A DNA stretch of 64,000 bases from Salinimicrobium terrae DSM 17865 (lineage in GTDB: Bacteria; Bacteroidota; Bacteroidia; Flavobacteriales; Flavobacteriaceae): contig NZ_AUKI01000011.1 in the NCBI RefSeq assembly GCF_000424665.1, positions 434,001 to 498,000 on the forward strand. The letters are read 5' to 3'. Positions 33,947-42,072 of this stretch are shown in pieces. The position numbers and the translations under genes are program-made. The notes beneath the pieces were generated by a model. That model ran no database searches. It saw only the letters and a list, made by a program, of their open reading frames with translations, and had not been told where the DNA came from. Position 1 is the stretch's first letter, and every line of letters starts with the position of its first letter.

Positions 33947-36112
33947 TTAATGCCAGGTAGGACTTATACCGGGGGCATAAGGAAATTCCAGAGCCTGATA
34001 ATATTCCAGATCATGTTCGGGTTCAGGAATGAATTCGGGTAATTCCATTTCGGAGAATTGCTGAAAATACAGCAAAACCGCATTCCGCCACCACTTAGCT
34101 TCTTTCAGCTGAATTTGGAGCAGCATTTGAGTCTTTTCAAACCTTTGATCATCCACATATTCTTCCATGTTATTCCAGGTTTCCACCATCTCCTCTACAT
34201 CTTCCACGCCTTCCTGGTATTTTGCAGCCAGGTTGTACCACAAGGTATGGCCGTTTTCCATCTGGTAGTCCCACGGCACGTGATGAAACCACAGCAGGTA
34301 TTTTTCGGGAGTTGTTTCTATAGATTCGTATTTTTCTGCAATAGGATCTGCATACTGGGCAAGTGCATCACTGCCTGAGGTTGTACGGTCAAAACCAACT
34401 CCTATAGAATCGGCCTTGTGGTAGTAAACAGGATTCCACTCTGGCCGTCCCAGATCATCTACCCAGGGACCGGGACCGTAATGATGTCCTGTATCCATAA
34501 TATGATGAAGTCCGAGTGGTGTCATATAGTTCACGACAGCCTCTCTTGATTTCATCAGCAAATCGGTCATTTCATTCACAAACTCCTCTTCATTTGTAAA
34601 AGTCATTTGCAGCCATTCTTCGGCAATCTCTTCAGAATCCAGGTAAGGATCCCAGGCCAATCTTCCAAAGCCATACCAGTTCGCCTGTCCAAAAGGATGT
34701 TCTGTCCAGTTTTTTGCCGTTCCTATGTTAGCAACCCCGGCCATTCCCGTTAATTTTTTATTAGCTAAGCTGCCATCGATCACTTCTGCAACCGTCGAAC
34801 CTTCTCCCTGAACAAAAGTATCTTCATCCAGAGTTTCTTCGAACATTTTGGGCAAATACACCAGGTGCGAACTGAAACCTAAATATTCCTGGGTGATCTG
34901 AAATTCCATCATCAGCGGAGTATTGGGCATCGCTCCAAACATTGGGTGAAACGGCTCCCGAGGCTGAAAATCTATAGGTCCGTTCTTCACCTGCACCAAG
35001 ACATTGTCGTGAAACTGACCGTCAAAAGGCACAAATTCAGTATATGCTTGCTTCGCCCTGTCTTCAGGATCATGTTCTGAATACACAAATGCGCGCCACA
35101 TCACTATTCCATCATGAGGAGCTACAGCTTCGGCCAGCATATTTGCGCCATCTACATGGGATCTTCCATAGTTGTTTGGTCCCGGTTGTCCTTCAGAATT
35201 TGCTTTAACTAAAAATCCTCCAAAGTCAGGGATTTCAGCATAGATTTCATCTGCTTTGTCTTTCCACCATTGTTTTACTTCCGGATCCAGAGGGTCGGCA
35301 GTTTCTAAATCCCCGGCTTCAATTGGGGAAGAAAAACGTGCGGTGAGATAAACTTTGATTCCATAAGGCCTAAATACATCGGCCAGGGCTTTTACTTTTT
35401 CAATGTACTGCGAAGTCAATACCACAGAACTGGCATTAACGTTGGTTAGCACGGTACCATTTATCCCTATGGAAGCATTGGCACGGGCATAGTCAACATA
35501 TTCCGGCTTAATGAGTTCAGGCAGGTGATGCCAGTCCCAGATAGAAAAACCTGCATAACCTCTTTCCACTGTGCGATCCAGATTGTCCCAGTGATTTAAC
35601 ACTCTTATTTGGATCTTTGGAGAATCGGACAGTGCGATCTCCTGTATATTGTTCCTGAGCTGAATTTCTCTTATTAACCTAAAAGTTCCATAAAGAAGTC
35701 CCTCTTCTGTATTGGCGGTTATAACAGTAGCAGGTGTATTGCCTATGAATATTTTTTTAATAATATATCCCTCGGAATTAATATTTGCAAAATCTGAATT
35801 TAAAGAAGGTAATACATAAGAAGGCAAATTTTCCCGGGTTCCTATGACGAGACTGTTTTTCTGGATTGACAAGGCTTTCGGCAAATCGCCTTCAAAAAAA
35901 CCCTTGTATGCATTTTTAAATTCCGAGACTGCAACCTCTATTGTTGGACCCGAACCATATAAAACTAAATTATTTAACTGCTCAGTATACTCCTCTTTAA
36001 CAGACTCGTTCTCAATTTTATCGTACTGCAACCAAAGGTCATATCCGGTCTGGGCATGAAGTGCAAAAGGAGAAATAAATAATAAAAAAATAAAGGAAAC
36101 TGCTTTAGTCAT
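33947..36112 (-). CDS. GH67 alpha-glucuronidase
   Basis: 721 residues from the ATG complementary to 36110-36112. The frame is open to 36169, but only this start places a proper signal peptide (KAVSFIFLLFISPFALHAQ) at the N-terminus. Removes 4-O-methylglucuronate from the non-reducing end of xylo-oligosaccharides, in the periplasm. GH67 domains are complete: N-terminal beta-sandwich, then the barrel with acid Glu307 in GFLVKANSEGQPGP, Asp381 in NGPIDFQPREP and Glu409 in MEFQITQEY. Spacing of these three matches the Cellvibrio enzyme. It is the first gene of the leftward six-gene operon; a LacI-type operator lies about 83 bases upstream. Confidence 0.95.
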   Translation of the reverse strand: MTKAVSFIFLLFISPFALHAQTGYDLWLQYDKIENESVKEEYTEQLNNLVLYGSGPTIEVAVSEFKNAYKGFFEGDLPKALSIQKNSLVIGTRENLPSYVLPSLNSDFANINSEGYIIKKIFIGNTPATVITANTEEGLLYGTFRLIREIQLRNNIQEIALSDSPKIQIRVLNHWDNLDRTVERGYAGFSIWDWHHLPELIKPEYVDYARANASIGINGTVLTNVNASSVVLTSQYIEKVKALADVFRPYGIKVYLTARFSSPIEAGDLETADPLDPEVKQWWKDKADEIYAEIPDFGGFLVKANSEGQPGPNNYGRSHVDGANMLAEAVAPHDGIVMWRAFVYSEHDPEDRAKQAYTEFVPFDGQFHDNVLVQVKNGPIDFQPREPFHPMFGAMPNTPLMMEFQITQEYLGFSSHLVYLPKMFEETLDEDTFVQGEGSTVAEVIDGSLANKKLTGMAGVANIGTAKNWTEHPFGQANWYGFGRLAWDPYLDSEEIAEEWLQMTFTNEEEFVNEMTDLLMKSREAVVNYMTPLGLHHIMDTGHHYGPGPWVDDLGRPEWNPVYYHKADSIGVGFDRTTSGSDALAQYADPIAEKYESIETTPEKYLLWFHHVPWDYQMENGHTLWYNLAAKYQEGVEDVEEMVETWNNMEEYVDDQRFEKTQMLLQIQLKEAKWWRNAVLLYFQQFSEMELPEFIPEPEHDLEYYQALEFPYAPGISPTWH

Positions 36113-36194
36113 TTTCTGGGGATTAAAATTTAAAAAACACCACCGTGGTACGGATGGAAAAATAGACAAAATTTACCTTTCGGCAAAACATTTT

Positions 36195-36210
36195 ACGCAA
36201 TCGGTTGCGT
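36195..36210. promoter_or_regulatory. LacI-family operator between divergent GH67 and GH3 operons
   Basis: ACGCAATCGGTTGCGT: perfect 6-bp half-sites (ACGCAA/TTGCGT) around a 4-base centre, very like PurR/LacI-type operators. It lies between the two divergent operons. The best -33 candidates for both directions (ATTG on minus, GTTG on plus) fall inside it, so one bound repressor could silence both. The likely ligand-binding protein is the LacI-family gene at 39965. Confidence 0.72.
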
Positions 36211-36291
36211 CTCATTTAAATTTATGCTTTATTTGTTAAGATTCTGTTCTTCAAATAGCGTACCGAAGAATTAACTAACATCGCACTTCTC

Positions 36292-38499
36292 ATGGAAAGA
36301 TCAATCTTAAAGACAACTCTAAGCCTGTTAATTTGCCTCAATACCGGTTTCTTTTATGCACAAACAGCAGCAGAAGCACCGATTTATCCTTTTAATGACC
36401 CCAGTCTTAGTACAGAAAAACGTGTAGAGGATTTAGTCAATCGATTGACTTTGGAAGAAAAAGCCTGGCAAATGATGCACAACAGCCCTGCAATTGAACG
36501 GCTGGGCATTCCAGAATACAACTGGTGGAATGAGGCCCTGCACGGCATTGGAAGATCGGGTGTCGCGACTGTTTTTCCTCAGGCTATTGGAATGGGTGCT
36601 ACTTTTGATGAAGATCTTATTTTAGAGGTAGCCACGGCAATTTCTGATGAAGCCAGGGCGACTCACAATACAGCAGTAAAGCATGGTTACCGCCGCCAGT
36701 ATAGCGGACTTACCTTTTGGACGCCCAACATCAATATATTCAGAGATCCTCGCTGGGGACGAGGTCAGGAAACGTACGGGGAAGATCCGTTTTTAACAGC
36801 CCTCCTCGGAACTGCCTTTGTAAAAGGCCTGCAAGGAGATCATCCTAAATATCTTAAGACAGCAGCGGCCGCAAAACATTACGCAGTTCACAGCGGTCCT
36901 GAGAAACTGCGTCACGAATTTAATGCCGTTGCCTCACCAAAAGACATGTGGGAAACTTATTTACCTGCATTTAAAGCTTTGGTAGATGCAGATGTTGAAA
37001 CAATCATGTGCGCCTACAATGCCACGAATGGGGAGCCTTGTTGTGCAAATAAATATTTATTACAGGACGTGCTCCGGGATAAATGGAATTTTGATGGTCA
37101 TATTGTAAGCGACTGCTGGGCACTGGTGGATTTTTATGAAGGTCACAATGTAGTAGAAACCCCTGAAGAAGCTGCTGCTTTGGGGATTAAAAGCGGTGTA
37201 AATCTAAACTGCGGAAGCGTTTATCCTTCCCTCGTGGAGGCTGTAAACCAGGGGCTGGTAACTGAAGCAGAAATTGATGAGCAACTCGCCATCCTCTTAA
37301 AAACCAAATTCAAATTAGGCCTTTTTGACCCGGCAGAGGACAATCCATATTCACAGCTATCAGCTGAAAATCTGGATACTGATGAAAACAGGGCTCTGGC
37401 CAGGAAAGTTGCCCAGAAGTCGATCGTCCTGCTTAAGAACGACGATGTCCTTCCTCTCAAAAATGATCTTTCCAAGTACTTTATTACCGGCCCAAACGCC
37501 ACCAGTATTGAAGTCCTTCTAGGAAATTACCACGGAATAAATCCCAATCTTGTTACTATTCTTGAAGGTCTCGCAGGAGCTATTGAACCTCAAAGCCAGA
37601 TGCAGTACAGGCAGGGAACCTTACTAAATCATCCCAACGCCAACCCCCAGGACTGGGCTTCGCCCAATGCCGGAAATAGCGATGCTACAATTGCAGTATT
37701 AGGAATTTCAGGAGTTTTGGAAGGGGAAGAAGGAGAGTCTATCGCTTCAGAAACTTTTGGAGATCGTTTGGATTATAACCTGCCTCGAAACCAGATAGAT
37801 TACCTTAAGAAACTGAATGAAGCGGCAGGTGATGCACCACTTATAGCCGTAATTACAGGTGGTAGTCCTATGAACCTTCAGGAAGTTCATGAACTTGCAG
37901 ACGCTGTACTTCTTGTGTGGTATCCCGGAGAAGAAGGAGGAAACGCCGTTGCAGATGTCATTTTTGGAAAAGTATCACCTTCCGGAAGACTACCCATAAC
38001 TTTCCCCAAATCCTTGGATGACCTTCCGCCGTATGAAGATTACACTATGGAGGGCAGAACGTATAAATACATGAATGAAGAACCCATGTATCCTTTTGGA
38101 TTTGGCTTAAGTTTTACAGATTTTACTTACTCAGACATTAGCCTTTCAGATAAAAAGATCAGGAAAGGTAATTCACTAAATGCAGCGATAACAGTAACAA
38201 ACACGGGGAATGCTAAAGCAGAAGAAGTTGTTCAATTATATGTTTCAGATTTAAATGCTTCTGTAAGAGCACCTAAATATCAGCTTTTTGGAGTGCAGAG
38301 AATAGAACTGGAACCTGGTGCTTCCGAAGAATTAACATTCGAGATCACACCCGAAATGATGGAACTAGTGAACCTGGAGGGAGAAAGAGTGCTGGAACCA
38401 GGCGATTTTAAAATCTATCTCGGAGGTTCAAGTCCGGGCAAAAGAAGTACAGAACTTGGAGTTGCTCCAACAAAGGAAGCAATTTTCACCTTAAAGTAG
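36292..38499 (+). CDS. GH3 beta-xylosidase
   Basis: 735 residues with a signal peptide (LSLLICLNTGFFYAQ), so periplasmic. Three GH3 parts are seen: the barrel (about 40-380) with the substrate loops NWWNEALHGIGRSG, TFWTPNINIFRDPRWGRGQETYGEDP and nucleophile Asp274 in HIVSDCWALVDFY; the alpha/beta sandwich (about 390-600) with LLKNDDVLPL; and a C-terminal fibronectin III-like domain. The WNEALHG and SDCWA versions of the motifs are typical of xylan 1,4-beta-xylosidases rather than beta-glucosidases. It releases xylose from xylo-oligosaccharides. uxaC follows after 21 bases. Confidence 0.94.
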   Translation: MERSILKTTLSLLICLNTGFFYAQTAAEAPIYPFNDPSLSTEKRVEDLVNRLTLEEKAWQMMHNSPAIERLGIPEYNWWNEALHGIGRSGVATVFPQAIGMGATFDEDLILEVATAISDEARATHNTAVKHGYRRQYSGLTFWTPNINIFRDPRWGRGQETYGEDPFLTALLGTAFVKGLQGDHPKYLKTAAAAKHYAVHSGPEKLRHEFNAVASPKDMWETYLPAFKALVDADVETIMCAYNATNGEPCCANKYLLQDVLRDKWNFDGHIVSDCWALVDFYEGHNVVETPEEAAALGIKSGVNLNCGSVYPSLVEAVNQGLVTEAEIDEQLAILLKTKFKLGLFDPAEDNPYSQLSAENLDTDENRALARKVAQKSIVLLKNDDVLPLKNDLSKYFITGPNATSIEVLLGNYHGINPNLVTILEGLAGAIEPQSQMQYRQGTLLNHPNANPQDWASPNAGNSDATIAVLGISGVLEGEEGESIASETFGDRLDYNLPRNQIDYLKKLNEAAGDAPLIAVITGGSPMNLQEVHELADAVLLVWYPGEEGGNAVADVIFGKVSPSGRLPITFPKSLDDLPPYEDYTMEGRTYKYMNEEPMYPFGFGLSFTDFTYSDISLSDKKIRKGNSLNAAITVTNTGNAKAEEVVQLYVSDLNASVRAPKYQLFGVQRIELEPGASEELTFEITPEMMELVNLEGERVLEPGDFKIYLGGSSPGKRSTELGVAPTKEAIFTLK

Positions 38500-38520
38500 T
38501 TTCTAAAATCCAGAAGAAAA

Positions 38521-39948
38521 ATGAAAAATTTTATAGACGATAATTTCCTTTTGGAAACAGAGGCTGCAAGAAAGTTATACCACGAGTATGCTAAAGACAT
38601 GCCTATAATTGATTATCACTGCCATTTACCGGTAGAAGATATTGCCAATGACCGCCGGTTCAATAACCTTACTGAACTTTGGATTGAAGGTGATCATTAT
38701 AAATGGCGGGCAATGCGGACTCTTGGTGTACCGGAGAAATTTATTACCGGCAACAGTACCCCCGAAGAAAAGTTTGGGAAGTGGGCCGAAACAATTCCAT
38801 ATGCTATGAGAAATCCACTTTATCACTGGACGCACCTTGAGCTCCAGCGATACTTTGGAATAACAGATATCCTTAGCCCTGCCAATGCAAGGAAGATTTA
38901 CAACCAGTGTAATTCCCTGATTAAAACCCCCGCCTACTCTACCCGGAATTTACTGGTTAAAATGGACGTGAAAGTTGTTTGCACTACAGACGATCCTGCA
39001 GATGATCTTGATTATCACCGGCAAATAGCGGAGGACAACTTTGAAGTTCAGGTTTTACCCACTTTTCGACCGGACAGTCTTCTGAATATTGAAAATGCAG
39101 GTTTTGTCGATTATTTACAGCTAATATCGGGGAAAACAGAAATTGAAATTAGAGATCTCAAATCCTTGCTGAAGGCGACAGAAAGCAGGATAAATCATTT
39201 CCATGACCACAGCTGCAGATTATCTGATCACGGATTGGAATTCGCCTACTCCGAAGATTTTACTGAAGAGCAGCTTAATGAAATTCTTCAGAAAAGGTTA
39301 GCCGGAAAAAACCTCAATTCTGAAGAAGTAATGATCTACAAGTCCGGTTTACTGTTTTACCTTGGAAAATTTTATGCGGCCAAAAACTGGTCTATGCAGT
39401 TACACCTGGGACCCATAAGAGACACCAATAGCAGGATGTTAGAAAATCTGGGAGCTAATGCAGGAGTAGATAGCATAGGAGATTTTGAACAAGCAAAGCC
39501 GCTAGCGAAATTCCTTGATTCTCTGGACCGCATTAAGTCACTTCCAAAAACTATTCTATACAACGTAAATCCTGCAGAAAATGAAGTTATGGCTACCATG
39601 GCCGGGAATTTTGTGGGGGATTCCCAAAAAGGCAAAATCCAACATGGTTCTGCCTGGTGGTTTTTGGATCAAAAGGACGGCATTGAAAAACAATTAAATA
39701 CAATCTCCAACATGGGTTTACTTAGTTGTTTTGTTGGGATGCTTACCGATAGCAGAAGCTTTCTTTCTGTGCCGCGTCACGAATATTTTAGAAGGATTTT
39801 ATGTAATTTGTTCGGGAATGACATTGAAAAGAATGAGCTCCCTGCAGATTTTGATTGGATAGGTAAACTTATCCAGGATATTTGCTATTATAATGCCAAT
39901 GAATTCTTTCAATTCCCTCAATTGGCAGATGTGGAAAAACAATCTTAA
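38521..39948 (+). CDS. uxaC: Glucuronate isomerase
   Basis: 475 residues. Isomerises D-glucuronate to D-fructuronate (and galacturonate to tagaturonate) in the cytoplasm. Family features: IDYHCHLPVEDIANDRRF near the N-terminus with metal-type His33 and His35, YFGITDILSPANARKIYNQCN, VVCTTDDPADDLDYH, LPTFRPDSLLNI, and MQLHLGPIRDTNSRM. It is co-transcribed with GH3 and supplies the first step of the path continued by the SDR and UxuA of the divergent operon. Its stop converges with the LacI-family gene 17 bases away with no strong terminator between. Confidence 0.96.
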   Translation: MKNFIDDNFLLETEAARKLYHEYAKDMPIIDYHCHLPVEDIANDRRFNNLTELWIEGDHYKWRAMRTLGVPEKFITGNSTPEEKFGKWAETIPYAMRNPLYHWTHLELQRYFGITDILSPANARKIYNQCNSLIKTPAYSTRNLLVKMDVKVVCTTDDPADDLDYHRQIAEDNFEVQVLPTFRPDSLLNIENAGFVDYLQLISGKTEIEIRDLKSLLKATESRINHFHDHSCRLSDHGLEFAYSEDFTEEQLNEILQKRLAGKNLNSEEVMIYKSGLLFYLGKFYAAKNWSMQLHLGPIRDTNSRMLENLGANAGVDSIGDFEQAKPLAKFLDSLDRIKSLPKTILYNVNPAENEVMATMAGNFVGDSQKGKIQHGSAWWFLDQKDGIEKQLNTISNMGLLSCFVGMLTDSRSFLSVPRHEYFRRILCNLFGNDIEKNELPADFDWIGKLIQDICYYNANEFFQFPQLADVEKQS

Positions 39949-39964
39949 AAAAAGACATTTTTGA

Positions 39965-41008
39965 CTATTCTGTTATGGGTTTTTTTCTTAGGCTGGAATC
40001 CCTAACAATAACCTCTGTATCCAACATGGTTATTTCTGAAACCCTGGAACCTTCACTGTCTTCGGAGTGATCCAGGATCCTTTTAGTAGAGAGTTCTCCC
40101 ATTTTTCGTGCAGGATGAGAAATTGTGGATAGAGAAGGTTCCACGATAGAGGCGACAGGGTCATCATTGAAACCTATAATGGCAAGTTCATCAGGAATTT
40201 TCACCCCCACCTTTTTGGCGCCAAGGATAGCTCCAACAGCCGCAGCATCATTTGCGCAGAACAAACCATCTGGCGGCACATTCCCCTCTAGCAACTTCAT
40301 CATTGCCTCTTTCCCCTCCTCGAGGCTCATTGTATCGAGTTCAATAATGAGTTCTTCGTCGACGACTTGTCCGTTTTCTAAAAGCGCATCCAAATATCCT
40401 TTTTTTCGCATGTTATAAACATTCACATGCTCTAAGCCGGCAAAGTGAGCAATTCTTTTACATCCTTGTTCAATAAGATGTCTTGTAGCCCTGTATCCTG
40501 CTGCATAATTATCAATAATTACCCGATAGGAATTAAAATCCTGAGGCACCCGATCAACAAAAACCACAGGTATATTTTTATCTAAAAACAGCTGAAAATG
40601 GCTATTATTACGGGTTTCCATGGCAAGAGATACTATAAGACCTCCAATCCTGCTGTCAAACATAGCTTTAGCATTTCTTACCTCATTTTCATATTTTTCA
40701 TTAGACTGGCTTATAATTACATTATAACCTGCTTTCCTCGCAGCATCTTCAACCCCACTGATTAAGGTAGACATGAAAGGACTGTTAATCCTGGCTACCA
40801 TTATTCCGATGGTTTTGCTTTTGTTATTTCGCAGACTCGCGGCTATGGAATTCGGACGGTACCCAAGATCTGAAGCGACCTTTTGAATCTCTTTTTTAGT
40901 TTTCTGACCAATACTCTTATGATTATTAAGAGCTCTGGAAATTGTGGAGGGAGAATAATTCAGCTGCCTGGCTAAATCATAAATGGTAACTTCCTTCTTT
41001 TTTTTCAT
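39965..41008 (-). CDS. LacI-family transcriptional regulator
   Basis: 347 residues. The N-terminal helix-turn-helix (VTIYDLARQLNYSPSTISRALNNHKSIGQKTKKEIQKVASDLGYRPN) is followed by the hinge helix (AASLRNNKS) and a periplasmic-binding-protein-like effector domain (TIGIMVARINSPFMSTLISGVEDAARKAGY; VFVDRVP; FCANDAAAVGAI; GFNDDP). It binds palindromic DNA as a dimer, and a sugar or uronate effector modulates binding. The 16-bp operator between GH67 and GH3 is its most likely target, and the ligand is probably glucuronate, fructuronate or mannonate. I see no second copy of the operator in front of its own gene. Confidence 0.92.
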   Translation of the reverse strand: MKKKKEVTIYDLARQLNYSPSTISRALNNHKSIGQKTKKEIQKVASDLGYRPNSIAASLRNNKSKTIGIMVARINSPFMSTLISGVEDAARKAGYNVIISQSNEKYENEVRNAKAMFDSRIGGLIVSLAMETRNNSHFQLFLDKNIPVVFVDRVPQDFNSYRVIIDNYAAGYRATRHLIEQGCKRIAHFAGLEHVNVYNMRKKGYLDALLENGQVVDEELIIELDTMSLEEGKEAMMKLLEGNVPPDGLFCANDAAAVGAILGAKKVGVKIPDELAIIGFNDDPVASIVEPSLSTISHPARKMGELSTKRILDHSEDSEGSRVSEITMLDTEVIVRDSSLRKKPITE

Positions 41009-41198
41009 TCGTAATTTTTGAGGAGCCTAAAAAGGAGGTTTAAAACCATCCGCCTTACGAATGTACGAAACTGTTAGAAGAAAATGTTAATACAGCCCGA
41101 TTATCCATAAATTTTTAAGTATCAACAGCAGCTAACGTACAACAGGAGATAAGATGAAACAGGTAAACCTTTTAACAAAAGCTTCAATTTCTCCTTCT

Positions 41199-41915
41199 CT
41201 AAAATTCAAAATTGAAGCCTTTTTCTGTCAACTTGTGGTAAATTTTTTCATCAAAACTATAAAGCTTAGCCGCCCTGTGAGAAACCCCTACCTGTTTTTC
41301 ATTGAGATCACGTAGAAGTTTCATTTTTAAAATTTTCCTTCGGAAATTGGGTTTATCCATCTCAATTCCCAATATTTCCTCGTAAAGATGCATTAACTCC
41401 AAAAGAGTGAATTTTTCTGGTAGAAGATTAAATCCGATAGGAGCCTGACGGATGCGGTTTCGCAAATGTCGTAGGCTGAAATTCAGGATTTGGTTGTGGT
41501 CATAGATGAGATCCGGGATATCCTTCATCTTAAACCAACCTACCTCAGAAGCCGTAAAACCGGCCTTCAACCTGTAATTTTCCCGCTTCACAAGCGCATA
41601 ATATCCTATGGTTATTACTCTATCCAAAGGAAACCGGTCTGGATCACCAAAAGCCTTCAGCTGCTCCAGAAATAACTTATCCAATCCTGTTAATTCCCGC
41701 AATAAACGATAAGCTGCAGCGTCGGTACTTTCCTTTTTCTTTATCCATCCTCCCGGAAGACCCCATTTCCCTTTACTGATTCCTTCGGCATGCTTTACTA
41801 ACAGAATCTCCAGGCTCCCCTCCTGAAATCCAAAGATCACGCAGTCAATAGTAATTGACGTCATGGCATCGGTCTCAATTAAATCCTTCTTATTATTTAC
41901 GGCATCCTTGTGCAT
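41199..41915 (-). CDS. Nudix-type transcriptional regulator (NrtR/AraR class), probable xylose regulator
   Basis: 238 residues. The N-terminal Nudix domain (about 15-150) has TIDCVIFGF, LLVKHAEGISKGKWGLPGGWIKK and a degenerate Nudix box. The C-terminal winged helix (FTLLELMHLYEEILGIEMDKPNFRRKILKMKLL) is typical of NrtR-like repressors. In the box, REUxEExGU has become RLLRELTGL, losing two of the three conserved glutamates, so hydrolysis is unlikely and the domain should serve as a ligand sensor. It is divergent from xylE-xylB-xylA, and a 23-bp inverted repeat lies between. In Bacteroidetes, relatives regulate arabinose and xylose genes. The xylose assignment rests on context. Confidence 0.87.
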   Translation of the reverse strand: MHKDAVNNKKDLIETDAMTSITIDCVIFGFQEGSLEILLVKHAEGISKGKWGLPGGWIKKKESTDAAAYRLLRELTGLDKLFLEQLKAFGDPDRFPLDRVITIGYYALVKRENYRLKAGFTASEVGWFKMKDIPDLIYDHNQILNFSLRHLRNRIRQAPIGFNLLPEKFTLLELMHLYEEILGIEMDKPNFRRKILKMKLLRDLNEKQVGVSHRAAKLYSFDEKIYHKLTEKGFNFEF

Positions 41916-42000
41916 ACGAGGCTCAAATTATTGGACTGCCAAATTGAAGAATGCAACCTGGCAAAATATATAGTAAAACTCAGGAATATGTTATCAATAT

Positions 42001-42032
42001 ATTGCTAAAGTAAAAATTAATATTTAAACTTG
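42001..42032 (+). promoter_or_regulatory. Promoter of xylE-xylB-xylA
   Basis: ATTG (42001-42004) and TAAACTTG (42025-42032) are separated by 20 bases, each one mismatch from TTTG / TAnnTTTG. The -7 box overlaps the left arm of the inverted repeat below. Confidence 0.5.
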
Positions 42033-42051
42033 TAGTCAAATAAACTATAAG
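42029..42051. promoter_or_regulatory. Probable operator of the Nudix-type regulator
   Basis: CTTGTAGT (42029-42036) and ACTATAAG (42044-42051) form an inverted repeat with one transition difference (R/Y) around a 7-base spacer. Position between the divergent regulator and transporter genes, 21 bases before the ATG of xylE and over its -7 box, fits a repressor site. Confidence 0.6.
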
Positions 42052-42072
42052 ATATATTTAACACTTCAATAG

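Noticed and set aside
36113-36169. N-terminal extension of GH67 by 19 residues
   Set aside because: It would bury the signal peptide; the internal ATG gives a normal secretion signal.
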